The translations under genes and the position numbers were made by a program. From NCBI RefSeq assembly GCF_028613635.1, contig NZ_JAQRMY010000001.1:353778-417777 (forward strand): DNA of 64,000 bases, written 5' to 3'. The notes below the pieces were generated by a model that was given only the letters and a program-made list of their open reading frames with translations, ran no database searches and was not told the origin of the DNA. Origin of the DNA: Devosia sp. ZB163. Its GTDB lineage: Bacteria > Pseudomonadota > Alphaproteobacteria > Rhizobiales > Devosiaceae. Below, in pieces: positions 1 to 10,044 of the stretch (its first letter is position 1; each line of letters opens with the position of its first letter).

Positions 1-2
1 GG

Positions 3-725
3 TACCAGCCGATCCTCGATCTCGAATCGGGCGCGCTGAGCGGCTTCGAGGCGTTGCTGCGCTGGCAGCACCCGACGGAAGGCACGATCCTCCCCTCGCT
101 CTTCATACCGCTCGCCGAGGAGACGGGACTGATCGGGCCGATCGGCGAATGGGTGATCCGCGAGGCCTTCGCCGAAGCCGCCAGCTGGCCGCATCCCCTC
201 GGCATCGCCGTCAACGTGTCCTCGAGCCAGTTCGATCGCGGCAACCTTGTCGGCATCGTTGCCAACGCCCTGGGGGCGAGCGGCCTGGCGCCCGGTCGGG
301 TCGAGATCGAGATCACCGAGACGATCTTCCTCGAGAACAACTCGGCCAACCTGAGCGTCCTCCACCAGCTGCGCGAACTCGGCCTCAAGATCGCGCTCGA
401 CGATTTCGGCGTCGGCTACTCGGCCCTGAGCTACCTGTTGGCGTTCCCGTTCGACAAGCTCAAGATCGACGGCTCGTTCGTCCGCGCGCTGGACCACAAT
501 CCGGGGGCGGAGGCCATCCTCAAGGCGGTCGCCGATGTCGCCGCTCGCATGGGCATCGTCGCGACGGCCGAGGGCATCGAGACCGACGCGCAGTTCAGCA
601 AGGTACGCGAGCTCGGCTACGGCGAAGGCCAGGGATTCCTGATCTCGCGACCCCTCAACCGCAAGGGGGTGTACGAGCTTCTGCACTCGGACGCGGCCCC
701 CGACCTGCGCAAGGCGGGGCCATAG
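3..725 (+). CDS. EAL-domain cyclic-di-GMP phosphodiesterase, 3' part
   Basis: The reading frame is open to the left edge, so the N-terminus and any sensor or GGDEF part lie outside the window. The visible 240 residues are an almost complete EAL domain that would hydrolyse c-di-GMP. Seen in order: FEALLRW (the EAL signature), VNVSSSQF, IEITE, IALDDFGVGYSAL, LKIDGSFV, TAEGIE and EGQGFL. The metal- and substrate-binding residues of active EAL enzymes (Glu of EAL, Asn, Glu of ITE, the DD pair, Lys, Glu, Gln) all appear to be kept, so an active enzyme is likely. It converges on hslU with a shared hairpin terminator between them. Confidence 0.93.
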   Translation, partial: YQPILDLESGALSGFEALLRWQHPTEGTILPSLFIPLAEETGLIGPIGEWVIREAFAEAASWPHPLGIAVNVSSSQFDRGNLVGIVANALGASGLAPGRVEIEITETIFLENNSANLSVLHQLRELGLKIALDDFGVGYSALSYLLAFPFDKLKIDGSFVRALDHNPGAEAILKAVADVAARMGIVATAEGIETDAQFSKVRELGYGEGQGFLISRPLNRKGVYELLHSDAAPDLRKAGP

Positions 726-730
726 GCAAA

Positions 731-752
731 GGGCCGGGATCGCTCCCGGCCC
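731..752. terminator. Bidirectional hairpin terminator between EAL gene and hslU
   Basis: A perfect 9-bp inverted repeat (gggccggga / tcccggccc) with loop tcgc lies between two convergent stop codons. There is no strong T-run, only ttcaagctt on the plus side. Confidence 0.6.
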
Positions 753-760
753 TTCAAGCT

Positions 761-2071
761 TCAGAGCACGAAGCGGCTGAGGTCGGTGTCCGCCGCCATC
801 TTGCCGATGCGGTCATCCACATAGGCTTTGTCGATGGTGATCGTCTGGCCTGACCGGTCGGGCGCATCGAACGAGATGTCCTCGACCAGCCGCTCGAGGA
901 TCGTGGCGAGGCGCCGCGCGCCGATATTCTCGATCGTGGCGTTCACATGCACCGCCGCATCGGCGATGGCCTCGATCGAGTCGGGGGTGAAATCGAGCGT
1001 CAGCCCCTCGGTCTTCATCAGCGCCACATACTGCTTGATGAGGCTCGCGTCGGTATCGTTGAGGATGCCGATGAGGTCCTCGCGCGTCAGCGCCTTGAGC
1101 TCGACGCGGATCGGCAGGCGCCCCTGCAGCTCGGGGAGGAGATCGGAGGGCTTGGCCACGTGGAAGGCGCCCGACGCGATGAACAGGATATGGTCGGTCT
1201 TGACCGGCCCGTACTTGGTCGAGACGGTCGTGCCTTCGATGAGCGGCAGGAGGTCACGCTGCACGCCCTCGCGCGAGACGCCGCCGCCATAGCCGCCTTC
1301 GCGGTTCACGATCTTGTCGATCTCGTCGATGAAGGCGATGCCGTGGTTCTCGACGAGGTCGACCGCTTCCTTGGCGAGCGCATCCTGGTCGACCAGCTTG
1401 TCGGCCTCCTCGGCCATCAGCGGGGCGTGCGCGTCCTTGACCTTGACCTTGCGCTTGACCCCGCGCCCGCCAAAGGCCTTGCCCAGCATGTCCTGGATGT
1501 TGATGACGCCGATATTGGCGCCCGGCATGCCGGGGATCTCGAAGCCGCCCGGATTGCCCGCCGGCTGCATCTCGATCTCGATCTCCCGGTCGTCCAGCTC
1601 GTTGGTCCTGAGCTTGGTCCGGAAGCTGTCGCGGGTCGAGGGCGAGGCGGACGAGCCGACCAGCGCGTCGAGCACGCGCTCCTCGGCATTGTGGTGGGCC
1701 TGCGCCTGCACCTCGGCGCGCTTCTTGTCGCGCAGCAGCGAAATGCCGGCTTCCACCAGGTCGCGCACGATCTGCTCGACGTCGCGGCCGACATAGCCGA
1801 CCTCGGTGAACTTGGTGGCCTCGACCTTGACGAACGGCGCCTGGGCCAGCTTGGCGAGACGCCGGCTGATCTCGGTCTTGCCGACACCCGTCGGCCCGAT
1901 CATCAGGATATTCTTGGGCGTCACCTCGGCGCGCAGGTCGTCCGAAAGCTGCTGCCGCCGCCAGCGGTTCCTCAGCGCCACGGCCACCGCGCGCTTGGCG
2001 TCGTGCTGGCCCACGATGAACCGGTCGAGCTCGGAAACGATCTCGCGCGGCGAAAAATTGGTGTCAGTCAT
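761..2071 (-). CDS. hslU: HslU, ATPase subunit of the HslUV protease
   Basis: A 436-residue AAA+ unfoldase that feeds substrates to the HslV peptidase in the cytoplasm. It has Walker A GPTGVGKT at about 59-66, the pore-loop region GYVG at about 92-95, Walker B AFIDEIDK near 246-252, and the HslU-type C-terminus ending RFVL that docks into HslV. The frame stays open 48 codons further upstream, but those codons encode no HslU-like sequence and overlap the acetyltransferase gene. The ATG beginning [12 protein letters not shown] matches the family start and length. It is the last gene of the hslV-GNAT-hslU group. Confidence 0.97.
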   Translation of the reverse strand: MTDTNFSPREIVSELDRFIVGQHDAKRAVAVALRNRWRRQQLSDDLRAEVTPKNILMIGPTGVGKTEISRRLAKLAQAPFVKVEATKFTEVGYVGRDVEQIVRDLVEAGISLLRDKKRAEVQAQAHHNAEERVLDALVGSSASPSTRDSFRTKLRTNELDDREIEIEMQPAGNPGGFEIPGMPGANIGVINIQDMLGKAFGGRGVKRKVKVKDAHAPLMAEEADKLVDQDALAKEAVDLVENHGIAFIDEIDKIVNREGGYGGGVSREGVQRDLLPLIEGTTVSTKYGPVKTDHILFIASGAFHVAKPSDLLPELQGRLPIRVELKALTREDLIGILNDTDASLIKQYVALMKTEGLTLDFTPDSIEAIADAAVHVNATIENIGARRLATILERLVEDISFDAPDRSGQTITIDKAYVDDRIGKMAADTDLSRFVL

Positions 2072-2078
2072 TGGTTCA

Positions 2079-2588
2079 TCACTTTCCGCTGCCCTCATCG
2101 AGGCGCAGCACCATGAGATAGTCATCGTAGAAGAGCCCATCGACCCTGAGGCCGCGGGGATCTTCGCCGTAGATCGTGAAGCCGTGCCGCTCGTAGAGCC
2201 GGCGGGCCCGGTCATTGTCCTGCGTGACCGCGAGGTGCAGCTGCAGGACGTGGTTGCGCGCTTCCGCGATAACCGCGCCGACGAGGAGGTCGGCGCCGCC
2301 CCGGCCGCGGGCGGCGGGACGCAGATAGACCCCGACGAGGTGCCCGCGATGCGCCGACTTGAGGATCGCCTCGCGGTAGAACCCGGCCGCGCCGACCAGC
2401 GCCCCGGTTTCGAACAGGCCGAACACGAAGCCCTTGTCGAGCCGGTCGACCCAGGCCGCAGCCGGCTTGTCGATCTCCTCGGCGAGACTCGAGCCGAACG
2501 AGGCGGGCGAATCCGCGAGCCCCTCGATCCGCAGGGCCCGGTAGGCCTCCGCGTCGGAGGCGATCAGCCGCCGCGCCGCGAACGTCAC
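2079..2588 (-). CDS. GNAT-family N-acetyltransferase
   Basis: A 169-residue GNAT protein with an N-terminal substrate half and the acetyl-CoA-binding motif region [18 protein letters not shown] at about 87-104, followed by the typical [10 protein letters not shown] helix near the C-terminus. It starts with GTG, and the codon overlaps the hslV stop (GTGA), so translation is probably coupled. hslU begins 7 bp after its stop, placing it inside the hslVU transcript. The substrate is unknown; protein N-termini, antibiotics or small amines are all possible for this family. Confidence 0.88.
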   Translation of the reverse strand: MTFAARRLIASDAEAYRALRIEGLADSPASFGSSLAEEIDKPAAAWVDRLDKGFVFGLFETGALVGAAGFYREAILKSAHRGHLVGVYLRPAARGRGGADLLVGAVIAEARNHVLQLHLAVTQDNDRARRLYERHGFTIYGEDPRGLRVDGLFYDDYLMVLRLDEGSGK

Positions 2589-3148
2589 TTGTCCGTCTCG
2601 ATGATTTCGACGGTCACGTTTTCGTTAGTGTAGATGCAGACCTCGGCGGCGATCTTCATCGCCTTGCGGGCGATCTCTTCGGCATCGAGCTCTGTGTTCT
2701 CGCTCAGCGCCAGGGCGGCCGAATAGGCATAGTTGCCGCCCGAGCCGATGGCGATGCTCGCGTGGTCCGGGGTCAGCACGTCGCCCGTGCCGGTGAGCAC
2801 GAGCGTGTCATCCTTGTCGGCGACGATCATCATCGCCTCGAGGCGGCGCAGGTACCGGTCGGTACGCCAATCCTTGGCGAGTTCGACCGCGGCCCGCATC
2901 AGCTGGTCAGGATACTGCTCGAGCTTGTTCTCGAGCCTTTCGAACAGGGTGAAGGCATCGGCCGTGGCGCCGGCGAAGCCGCCGATCACCTTGCCGCCGG
3001 CGAGGCGCCGGACCTTCTTTGCCGTGTGCTTCATCACGGTGTTGCCGACCGAGACCTGACCGTCTCCGGCGACCACCACCTTGTTGCCCTTGCGGACCGC
3101 CACGATCGTCGTGCCGTGCCAGCCGGGGAAGCTATCGTCTTGCGACAT
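2585..3148 (-). CDS. hslV: HslV, proteasome-like peptidase subunit
   Basis: A 187-residue threonine peptidase of the HslUV complex. The mature N-terminal nucleophile is in the [10 protein letters not shown] segment (Thr13 by this numbering), so a 12-residue propeptide would be removed. [17 protein letters not shown] and [16 protein letters not shown] are family signatures. The start is the ATG giving [12 protein letters not shown]. The frame is open 36 codons further upstream but encodes nothing HslV-like there. A candidate heat-shock promoter lies just upstream. Confidence 0.97.
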   Translation of the reverse strand: MSQDDSFPGWHGTTIVAVRKGNKVVVAGDGQVSVGNTVMKHTAKKVRRLAGGKVIGGFAGATADAFTLFERLENKLEQYPDQLMRAAVELAKDWRTDRYLRRLEAMMIVADKDDTLVLTGTGDVLTPDHASIAIGSGGNYAYSAALALSENTELDAEEIARKAMKIAAEVCIYTNENVTVEIIETDK

Positions 3149-3177
3149 GGGGGAAAACTCCGAGAAGTGTCCCGCCC

Positions 3178-3206
3178 TATTTAGGCGCGCGCGCGCCGAT
3201 TTCAAA
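3178..3206 (-). promoter_or_regulatory. Candidate RpoH (heat-shock) promoter of hslVU
   Basis: Read on the minus strand, TTTGAAA (3206-3200) and CCTAAATA (3185-3178) are separated by 14 bp of alternating GC. They resemble the alphaproteobacterial sigma-32 elements CTTGAA and CCTATAT. The -10-like element is about 30 bp before the hslV ATG. hslVU is a classical RpoH target, but the match is imperfect and was found by eye. Confidence 0.4.
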
Positions 3207-3247
3207 CGGGGGGTGGTTCTGGTCCAGTCGCCGCTCCTGCGCTCAAC

Positions 3248-3391
3248 CACCGTCATCCCCGGGTCAAGCCCGGGGACTCATGAATGTTGCGGCCAACAAA
3301 TTGGTCTATGTCTGCGCGCGGAGAGCGCGGCAAACGCTGGTGCGGAGGAGAGATCGCTGGGTCCCCCGGTCAAGCCCGGGGATGACGGTGC
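3248..3391. repeat. Inverted pair of a dispersed palindromic repeat (CGTCATCCCCGGG type)
   Basis: The 309-bp gap between hslV and irr holds two inverted copies of one element: accgtcatccccgggtcaag... at 3248-3275 and its complement ...caagcccggggatgacggt at 3361-3389. Each copy is itself a hairpin built on cccgggtcaagcccggg. A related sequence lies at 9980-10015. Such elements are common between genes in Hyphomicrobiales genomes. No gene is seen in the gap. Confidence 0.75.
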
Positions 3392-3457
3392 GTGTGTGGC
3401 GCGTTCGGTGCGTGGATGGAGACTGGCGCGCGCCCATGCTGGCTCGCCCGAAACCGC

Positions 3458-3901
3458 TCAGCGGCTCTTCTTGACCCGCACCACCACGTCGACATGCGTG
3501 ATGTCCATGCCCTTGGGGGGCTCGGGCAGGTTCTGGATGACGATCGAGGAGGAGGGGATGTCGATCACCCGCTGCTCGTCCTCGAGGTAGAAATGGTGGT
3601 GGTCCGAGGTGTCGGTGTCGAAATAGGACCGCGACGCGTCGATCGCCACTTCGCGCAGCAGCCCCGCTTCGCGGAACTGGTGCAGGCTGTTGTAGATCGT
3701 CGCCAGCGACACGTTGACCTTGGCGATGGCCGCCTCGTCATGCAGCTGCTCGGCGCTCACGTGCCGGTGCGGGCCGCCGAACAGCAGCTCCGCCAGCGCC
3801 ACGCGCTGCCGCGTCGGCCTGAGGCCCGCCATGCGCAGGACGGCCGTCAGGCACGGTCGGCGCGACGGAATCGGACGGCTCTGGAGGCTGCGGTCGGTCA
3901 T
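3458..3901 (-). CDS. irr: Irr, haem-responsive iron regulator of the Fur superfamily
   Basis: A 147-residue winged-helix regulator. The DNA-binding half covers about residues 20-85 (GLRPTRQRVALAELLF, VSLATIYNSLHQFREAGLL). The triple histidine in TSDHHHFYLED (101-103) is the haem-binding signature of Irr. There is no GCPWHD haem-regulatory motif at the N-terminus, as in the Rhizobium and Brucella type rather than the Bradyrhizobium type. In this group Irr represses iron-using genes under iron limitation by binding ICE motifs, and one such motif precedes nfu at 52505-52521. Divergent to fabA, the usual alphaproteobacterial arrangement. Confidence 0.93.
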   Translation of the reverse strand: MTDRSLQSRPIPSRRPCLTAVLRMAGLRPTRQRVALAELLFGGPHRHVSAEQLHDEAAIAKVNVSLATIYNSLHQFREAGLLREVAIDASRSYFDTDTSDHHHFYLEDEQRVIDIPSSSIVIQNLPEPPKGMDITHVDVVVRVKKSR

Positions 3902-4060
3902 ATGGTCCTTTGGTGACAGGCCGTGTCAGGTTCCGACGCTTATAACTTCCGCCACTTTAGCACACAAGCGGCGCTCGGTCGCGGGACCGCGCCGCTTGAC
4001 CCCTTTACGCCCGCTCTCTAGTAACGAACCCCAAAGTAGGAACGGAGAAAGCCCCTGCCC

Positions 4061-4567
4061 ATGGCGGAGCGCAAGAACGCATACGGATATGACGACCTCA
4101 TCCTGAGCGGCAAGGGCGAGCTGTTCGGCCCTGGACGGGCCCAGCTTCCCGCCCCGCCGATGCTGATGTTCGATCGCATCACCCGGATCGATTCCGACGG
4201 CGGCGCCCACGGCAAGGGGCAGGTGCGCGCCGAACTCGACGTCAATCCGGACCTGTGGTTCTTCAAGTGCCACTTCATCGGCGACCCGGTGATGCCGGGC
4301 TGCCTCGGCCTCGATGCGCTGTGGCAGATGCTCGGCTTCTTCCTGTGCTGGGACGGTTCGCCCGGCAAGGGCCGCGCACTGGGCGGTGAAGTAAAGTTTA
4401 CCGGCCAGGTCACTGATGATGTCAAACTCGTCGAGTATGGCATCGACCTGAAGCGCGTGATGAAGTCCAAGCTGGCGCTCGGCATCGCCGACGGCTGGGT
4501 CAAGGCCGACGGCAAGGTGATCTACGAAGCCAGCAGCTTGCGCGTCGGTCTGTTCACGGAAGTCTGA
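4061..4567 (+). CDS. fabA: FabA, 3-hydroxydecanoyl-ACP dehydratase/isomerase
   Basis: A 168-residue hot-dog enzyme of anaerobic unsaturated fatty acid synthesis. It dehydrates 3-hydroxydecanoyl-ACP and isomerises trans-2- to cis-3-decenoyl-ACP. The catalytic pair is His71 in [13 protein letters not shown] and Asp85 in GLDALWQM, both present in family-typical context. A ribosome site (ggagaaag) precedes the ATG. fabB follows 31 bp later in the same direction, so the two steps that create and keep the cis double bond are co-transcribed. Confidence 0.97.
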   Translation: MAERKNAYGYDDLILSGKGELFGPGRAQLPAPPMLMFDRITRIDSDGGAHGKGQVRAELDVNPDLWFFKCHFIGDPVMPGCLGLDALWQMLGFFLCWDGSPGKGRALGGEVKFTGQVTDDVKLVEYGIDLKRVMKSKLALGIADGWVKADGKVIYEASSLRVGLFTEV

Positions 4568-4598
4568 TCGGCTCTGCCGGTCCTGCCAAGGAGGCAAT

Positions 4599-5822
4599 AT
4601 GAGGCGCGTCGTCATCACCGGCATGGGGATCGTTTCCTCTATCGGAAACAATCTCGATGAAGTGGTCGTGAGCCTCAGGGAGGCCAAGTCCGGCATCGTC
4701 TTCGCCGAGGACTATGCCAAGTACAACTTCCGCTGCCATGTGCACGGCGCGCCCAAGATCGATCCGTTCGAGGTGCTCGACCGCCGCACGACCCGCTTCA
4801 TGGGCAAGGGCGCGGCCTGGAACTACCTCGCCATGCAAGAGGCGATCGCCAATTCCGGGCTCGAAGAAAAAGACATCAAGAACCCGCGCACCGGCATCAT
4901 CATGGGCTCGGGTGGTCCGTCCACCCGCACCGTGATCGAGGCCGGCGACATCACCCGCGAAAAGGGCCCCAAGCGCATCGGGCCGCTGGCCGTGCCCAAG
5001 GCGATGAGCTCGACCGCTTCGGCGACGCTGGCAACGCCGTTCGGCATCCAGGGCGTGAACTATTCGATCACCTCGGCCTGCGCCACGTCCAAGCACTGCA
5101 TCGGCGCCGGCTACGAGCAGATCCAGTGGGGCAAGCAGGACATCGTCTTTGCCGGCGGCCACGAGGATCTCGACTGGAGCCTGTCGAACCTTTTCGACGC
5201 CATGGGCGCCATGTCCACCGACTTCAACGCGACGCCCGAAAAGGCCTCGCGCGCCTATGATGCCAAGCGCGACGGCTTCGTCATCGCCGGCGGCGCAGGC
5301 GTGGTGGTGCTCGAGGAATACGAGCACGCCAAGGCGCGCGGCGCGACCATCTACGCCGAGCTGATCGGCTATGGGGCCACTTCCGACGGCTACGACATGG
5401 TCGCTCCCTCGGGCGAAGGCGCCATCCGCTGCATGCAGCAGGCGCTGGAGACGGTGAAGGGCAAGATCGACTATATCAACCCGCACGCCACCTCGACGCC
5501 CGTTGGCGATCTCAAGGAGATGGAAGCGATCCGCGCCGTCTTCGGCACCGGCGACGATTGCCCGCCGATCTCGGCCACCAAGTCGCTCACCGGCCACTCG
5601 CTGGGCGCCACCGGTGTCCAGGAATCGATCTACTGCATCCTCATGATGCGGGAGCGGTTCCTGTGCGAAAGCGCCAATATCGAGGAACTGGACCCGGCCT
5701 TCGCCGACATGCCCATCCTCCGCCAGCGCCGCGACAACGTCGATATCGGCATTGCGCTGTCGAACAGCTTCGGCTTCGGCGGCACCAACGCGACGCTCGT
5801 CTTCAAGCATCCCGACGCCTGA
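4599..5822 (+). CDS. fabB: FabB, beta-ketoacyl-ACP synthase I
   Basis: A 407-residue condensing enzyme that elongates cis-3-decenoyl-ACP made by FabA. The catalytic triad is visible: Cys161 in TSACATSKH, His296 in [11 protein letters not shown] and His333 in SLTGHSLGA. The C-terminal [12 protein letters not shown] glycine-rich signature is intact. A strong ribosome site (aaggagg) lies 7 bp before the ATG. The enoyl reductase gene fabI, which follows fabB in many relatives, is absent here; a hairpin terminator and the convergent corC gene come next. Confidence 0.97.
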   Translation: MRRVVITGMGIVSSIGNNLDEVVVSLREAKSGIVFAEDYAKYNFRCHVHGAPKIDPFEVLDRRTTRFMGKGAAWNYLAMQEAIANSGLEEKDIKNPRTGIIMGSGGPSTRTVIEAGDITREKGPKRIGPLAVPKAMSSTASATLATPFGIQGVNYSITSACATSKHCIGAGYEQIQWGKQDIVFAGGHEDLDWSLSNLFDAMGAMSTDFNATPEKASRAYDAKRDGFVIAGGAGVVVLEEYEHAKARGATIYAELIGYGATSDGYDMVAPSGEGAIRCMQQALETVKGKIDYINPHATSTPVGDLKEMEAIRAVFGTGDDCPPISATKSLTGHSLGATGVQESIYCILMMRERFLCESANIEELDPAFADMPILRQRRDNVDIGIALSNSFGFGGTNATLVFKHPDA

Positions 5823-5828
5823 TACGTC

Positions 5829-5850
5829 AGCGGGGCCTTTCGGCCCCGCT
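5829..5850. terminator. Bidirectional hairpin between fabB and corC
   Basis: A perfect 9-bp stem (agcggggcc / ggccccgct) with loop tttc sits 7 bp after the fabB stop and 8 bp before the corC stop on the other strand. Confidence 0.7.
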
Positions 5851-5857
5851 GGATCTG

Positions 5858-6931
5858 CTACTCGGCGGCCGGAGCCGTCGTATCCTCGGGCGCGCTCGGC
5901 GCCGGAGGCTTGGGCGGACGCGGCTTGGGCTGCTTCTGGCGCTTGATCTTGACGCGCTTGACCTGCCGGCTGTCGGCCTGCAGCACCTCGAACTCGAAAC
6001 CCTTGATGCCATTGACGTGCTCGCCCTTTGCCGGCACGTGGCCAGCGAGCTCGAAAACGAGGCCGCCCAGCGTATCGACTTCGTCGGCATGGCTGCCCGG
6101 ATCGAAATCGGGGCCGATGACCTCGCGCACTTCCTTGAGCTCGGCCCGGGCCGAAGCGATGAAGACGTTCGAATTGACCTTGCGGACCAGCGCGACGTCG
6201 TCGTCATGCTCGTCCTCGATCTCGCCGACCACGGCCTCGAGCAGGTCCTCGATGGTGACGAGCCCGTCGGTGCCGCCATACTCGTCGATCACCACGGCCA
6301 TGTGCACGCGCTTGAGCTGCATCTGCTGCAGCAGGTCGCCCACCGGCATCAGCGGCGGCACGAACAGCACCTGGCGGGCAAGATCGAGCTTTTCGATCCT
6401 CGAGCGCAGCGGGGTCGAGACGAGCTTGACCGGCTGGGTGGCCTCCGGATCGGTCGCCGGCTCGGTGATCCGGCGCAGCGCGTCCTTGACGTGGATGAAG
6501 CCGGTGATGTTGTCGAGGCTGTCGTTATAGACAGGCATGCGCGAATGGCCGACCTGGCGGAAGCGGGACACCAGCGTCCCGAGTGTCTCGGTCGATTCGA
6601 TCGCCTCGATGTCGGCGCGCGGCACCATCACGTCCTCGACACGCTTCTCGGCGAGATCGAGCACGTTCTTGAGGATGGTGCGTTCGGATTGGCTGAAATC
6701 GGCGGTGCCGCCGGATGCCTCGTTCTCGAGCGCGACCTCGAGGTCGTCGCGCAGCGAAACGGTACGCATGGCGAGCAGGCCGCGCACGCGGTTCCAGATT
6801 TTCTGCCCCCACGTCAGCGTGGGGGCGGTACTAGAGGGAGGCTCGCCGCTGGGTTTCGGAGCCGGCTTCTTGGCCGGGGTAGACTGACTGTCGGTCTCGT
6901 TCATCAAATTGGCCGCATCGCGGCCTTCCAT
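5858..6931 (-). CDS. corC: CorC/HlyC-family CBS-domain protein
   Basis: A 357-residue protein with a charged, proline-rich N-terminus (about 1-40), a CBS-domain pair starting near the VMVPRADIEAIE segment (about 100-110), and a C-terminal CorC_HlyC transporter-associated domain. No membrane segment is visible, so it is the soluble type often called hemolysin C or TlyC. Its role is not settled in the family; links to Mg/Co efflux have been proposed. The position after ybeY and phoH is conserved. lnt, the usual next gene in rhizobia, is absent. A second in-frame ATG nine codons on (MNETDSQS) is an alternative start. Confidence 0.88.
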   Translation of the reverse strand: MEGRDAANLMNETDSQSTPAKKPAPKPSGEPPSSTAPTLTWGQKIWNRVRGLLAMRTVSLRDDLEVALENEASGGTADFSQSERTILKNVLDLAEKRVEDVMVPRADIEAIESTETLGTLVSRFRQVGHSRMPVYNDSLDNITGFIHVKDALRRITEPATDPEATQPVKLVSTPLRSRIEKLDLARQVLFVPPLMPVGDLLQQMQLKRVHMAVVIDEYGGTDGLVTIEDLLEAVVGEIEDEHDDDVALVRKVNSNVFIASARAELKEVREVIGPDFDPGSHADEVDTLGGLVFELAGHVPAKGEHVNGIKGFEFEVLQADSRQVKRVKIKRQKQPKPRPPKPPAPSAPEDTTAPAAE

Positions 6932-6948
6932 GGATCGGAGCGCGTAAT

Positions 6949-7425
6949 TTAGCTGTCGGCATAGGGATCGGCAATGCCGAGGGTGCGAAGGATCTCGGTT
7001 TCGAGCCCTTCCATTTCCTCGGCCTCGTCATCATCGAGATGGTCGTAGCCCAGAAGATGCAGGAAACCGTGCACCATCAGGTGGGTGAAATGGTCATTGA
7101 AGCTGATGCCCATCTCGTCCGCTTCGCGCTGGACCGTGCCCAGGGCGAGGGTGATATCGCCCAGCAGCCCCCCGACCGGACCAAACGGCTCGATCTGCGG
7201 GAAGCTCAGGACGTTAGTCGATTTGTCGAAGCCGCGCCACTGCCTGTTGAGCTCGCGCTGCTCCTCGTCGTCGGTGAGCACCACCGAGACCTCGGCAACG
7301 CCCGTGACCTTGGCTTCCGACTGCTTCAGCGCCTCGAGGATGGCGCGTTCGGCCACGGCCTCAAGACCATCGGGCCAACCGTCGGCGTTCACCGAGAAGG
7401 CGATGGAAAGCGGAGATTTGGGCAA
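6949..7425 (-). CDS. ybeY: YbeY, rRNA maturation endoribonuclease
   Basis: A 158-residue UPF0054 metalloprotein needed for 16S rRNA 3'-end processing and ribosome quality control. The zinc site is [13 protein letters not shown], with His119, His123 and His129. The preceding fold-typical segments [20 protein letters not shown] and TNVLSFP are present. The start codon is TTG, placed 2 bp after the phoH stop, so it probably relies on translational coupling. Confidence 0.95.
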   Translation of the reverse strand: MPKSPLSIAFSVNADGWPDGLEAVAERAILEALKQSEAKVTGVAEVSVVLTDDEEQRELNRQWRGFDKSTNVLSFPQIEPFGPVGGLLGDITLALGTVQREADEMGISFNDHFTHLMVHGFLHLLGYDHLDDDEAEEMEGLETEILRTLGIADPYADS

Positions 7426-7427
7426 GT

Positions 7428-8462
7428 TCAGGCCTTGTTGTTCTGTTCCGCGAGCCGACGCTGCGTGTCGGCCTCGTAGGCGCGGACAATACGCCCGACC
7501 AGCGCGTGGCGCACCACGTCCTTGTCGGAAAAGCGCGAGATGTGGACGCCCTCGACGCCGTCGAGCAGTTGCACCGCCTCGATCAGGCCGGATTTCTCGC
7601 CGCGCGGCAGGTCGACCTGGGTCGGATCGCCCGTGACGATCATCTTGGAGTTCTCGCCCAGGCGGGTGAGGAACATCTTCATCTGCATCGAGGTGGTGTT
7701 CTGCGCCTCGTCGAGGATCACCACGGCATTGGCGAGGGTACGGCCGCGCATGAAGGCGAGCGGCGCCACCTCGATGATGCCGGAGGTGATGCAGCGCTCC
7801 ACATGCTCGGGGCGCATCATGTCGTAGAGCGCGTCATAGAGCGGACGGAGGTACGGATCGACCTTGTCCTTCATGTCGCCGGGGAGGAACCCCAGGCGCT
7901 CGCCGGCTTCGACGGCCGGACGGGACAGGATGATGCGGTTGATGTCGCCGCGCTCGAGCAGCGTCGCCGCATGGGCAACCGCGAGATAGGTCTTGCCGGT
8001 GCCGGCCGGGCCGACGCCGAAGACCAGCTCCGAGCGGTCCATGGCACGCATATAGGCGTCCTGCGCCGGCGTGCGGGCAACGATGGTGGCCTTGCGGGTC
8101 GCGATCTGGGCCATGCGCACGCGGCCCTTCTTTTCGAGGGTTGGAAGCGTGAGCTGGCTGTCTTCGGTCTCGATCATGCGGATGACGCCGTCGACGGTGG
8201 CGACATCGATCGACTGACCCTCGTCCAGCTGCTCGTAAAGCGATTCGAGAACGCGCCGCGCCTGGTCGACCGAACTGGCGCCGCCCTTCAGCATGACGTG
8301 ATTGCCGCGCGGCGTGGCCTGCACGGAAAGACGCTGCTCGATCAGGGCGAGGTGCTGGTCGAAATCGCCGTAGAGTTGTGCGGCGAGCTTGTTGTCTTCG
8401 AAGGCGAGTTCAAGCTGTGAGGATGGGCCTTGGTCAATAGACGGGGGCAAATGCCTGCTCAA
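7428..8462 (-). CDS. phoH: PhoH-family ATPase
   Basis: A 344-residue PhoH-like protein with an N-terminal KH-like region and a C-terminal P-loop NTPase. Walker A is GPAGTGKT at 151-158 and Walker B is ILDEAQNTT. It is thought to act with YbeY in RNA metabolism, and the two genes are adjacent. The best start in frame is a TTG with only a distant GGAG upstream, so the exact N-terminus is uncertain by a few codons. The miaB stop is 27 bp upstream. Confidence 0.93.
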   Translation of the reverse strand: MSRHLPPSIDQGPSSQLELAFEDNKLAAQLYGDFDQHLALIEQRLSVQATPRGNHVMLKGGASSVDQARRVLESLYEQLDEGQSIDVATVDGVIRMIETEDSQLTLPTLEKKGRVRMAQIATRKATIVARTPAQDAYMRAMDRSELVFGVGPAGTGKTYLAVAHAATLLERGDINRIILSRPAVEAGERLGFLPGDMKDKVDPYLRPLYDALYDMMRPEHVERCITSGIIEVAPLAFMRGRTLANAVVILDEAQNTTSMQMKMFLTRLGENSKMIVTGDPTQVDLPRGEKSGLIEAVQLLDGVEGVHISRFSDKDVVRHALVGRIVRAYEADTQRRLAEQNNKA

Positions 8463-8489
8463 ATCTCTGTTGGCTCCGTTGTTGCAGCC

Positions 8490-9902
8490 TCAGATATGGG
8501 CCGCGCTGGCTCGAGACTCAATCACGCTAGCAGGATTCGGTTCCGCCACTGTGACAATCTTGCCAGTCAGTGAATTATTCCCGGCCGCGACGATCTCGAC
8601 CGGGACGATCTGCCCGATGAGCCGCGTCGGCCCGTCCATGTGCACGGCCTGCAGGTAAGGCGAGCGCCCGCCGACCTGTCCCGGCTGCCGCCCCGGCTTC
8701 TCGATCAGCACCGGCAGGGTACGGCCGACGACCGAGCGGCCGAAGTCGCGCATCTGGGTGGTGATGAGCGCGTTGAGGCGCGCGAGGCGCTCCGCTTTCA
8801 CCGGCTCGGCGACCTGGTCGTCCATGGCGGCGCCGGGCGTGCCGGGGCGGATCGAGTACTTGAAGGTGAAGGCCGAGGCATAGCCGATTTCGGCGACGAT
8901 CTGCATCGTCTCCTCGAAATCGGCATCGGTCTCGCCGGGGAAGCCGACGATGAAATCGCCCGAAAGCGCCATGTCGGGCCGCGCCGCCTTGATGCGCTCG
9001 ATCACCGAGCGATACTCGGCCACCGTGTGCCGGCGGTTCATGGCCTTGAGGATGCGGTCGGACCCCGACTGGATGGGCAGGTGCAGGTACGGCATCAGCG
9101 CATCGAGGTCGCGATGCATCTCGATCAGCTCGTCCGTCATGTCGAGCGGGTGCGAGGTGGTGTAGCGGATACGGGCGATCCCGGGGATCAGCGACAGCCG
9201 GTAGCAGAGCTCGCCCAGCCCGACCGTACGGCCCCTGGCATCGAGCCCGTGGTAGGCGTTGACGTTCTGGCCGAGCAGCGTCAGCTCGCGCACACCGGCC
9301 TCGGCGAGCGTCTGCGCTTCGCGCAGCACCTGCTCGAGCGGGCGCGAGGTTTCCGAGCCGCGGGTGTAGGGGACGACGCAGAACGAGCAGAACTTGTCGC
9401 AGCCCTCCTGCACGGTGAGGAAGGCGGTGAGCCCGCGCGCCAGCGTCACTTCCTTCCGGGCCGCCGGCAGGTGCTCGAACTTGTCTTCCTCGGGGAAGTC
9501 GGTGTCGACGACCTTGCTGCCATTGTGGGCGCGCGCGATCAGCTCGGGCAGGCGGTGGTAGCTCTGCGGGCCGAAGACGAGGTCGACGGCAGGGGCCCGG
9601 CGCACGATCTCGTCGCCCTCGGCCTGCGCCACGCACCCGGCGACGCCGATCATCAGGTCCTGCCCGTTGGCCCGGCGCTCTTCGCGCAGGTCGCGCAGCC
9701 GGCCGAGTTCGGAGAACACCTTCTCCGAAGCCTTCTCGCGGATGTGGCAGGTGTTGAGGACGACGAGGTCGGCGTCTTCCATCACCTGCACCGGCTCATA
9801 GCCGTGCGGCGCCAAGGCATCCGCCATGCGGTCGGAGTCGTAGACGTTCATCTGGCACCCGTAGGTCTTGATGAACAGCTTCTTGGGCGTGTGCTCGGTC
9901 AT
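8490..9902 (-). CDS. miaB: MiaB, tRNA-2-methylthio-N6-dimethylallyladenosine synthase
   Basis: A 470-residue radical-SAM methylthiotransferase that modifies A37 of tRNAs reading UNN codons. The N-terminal UPF0004 domain carries three cluster cysteines ([22 protein letters not shown]). The radical-SAM CxxxCxxC is CDKFCSFC, followed by VVPYTRG. A TRAM domain forms the C-terminus. The ATG giving [10 protein letters not shown] is chosen; 28 further open codons upstream do not resemble the family. Confidence 0.96.
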   Translation of the reverse strand: MTEHTPKKLFIKTYGCQMNVYDSDRMADALAPHGYEPVQVMEDADLVVLNTCHIREKASEKVFSELGRLRDLREERRANGQDLMIGVAGCVAQAEGDEIVRRAPAVDLVFGPQSYHRLPELIARAHNGSKVVDTDFPEEDKFEHLPAARKEVTLARGLTAFLTVQEGCDKFCSFCVVPYTRGSETSRPLEQVLREAQTLAEAGVRELTLLGQNVNAYHGLDARGRTVGLGELCYRLSLIPGIARIRYTTSHPLDMTDELIEMHRDLDALMPYLHLPIQSGSDRILKAMNRRHTVAEYRSVIERIKAARPDMALSGDFIVGFPGETDADFEETMQIVAEIGYASAFTFKYSIRPGTPGAAMDDQVAEPVKAERLARLNALITTQMRDFGRSVVGRTLPVLIEKPGRQPGQVGGRSPYLQAVHMDGPTRLIGQIVPVEIVAAGNNSLTGKIVTVAEPNPASVIESRASAAHI

Positions 9903-9979
9903 GGGGGCGGGAAATACACCGAACCGGCCGCGAGTGCAAAAGTTGGGGAGCGGTGGAAGGCGGAAGCCCAACCTCCGCA

Positions 9980-10015
9980 CCGTCATCCCTGCCTTGACCC
10001 GCGGACCCGTGGGGC
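9980..10015. repeat. Degenerate copy of the CGTCATCCC intergenic repeat
   Basis: The stretch ccgtcatccctgccttgacc followed by cgcggacccgtgggg resembles the palindromic element at 3248-3391, between the divergent starts of miaB and the VOC gene. Confidence 0.4.
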
Positions 10016-10044
10016 CACACGCTGCGGCCGAGGGAGATCAGCAA

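Noticed and set aside
761-2215. A 48-residue N-terminal extension of HslU
   Set aside because: The extension overlaps the acetyltransferase gene, is not HslU-like, and the inner ATG gives the normal length and N-terminus.
5558-6952. Long plus-strand open frames over corC and other minus-strand genes
   Set aside because: They are antisense shadows caused by high GC: Arg/Ala/His-rich, without ribosome sites or family features, while the opposite strand encodes well-known proteins.
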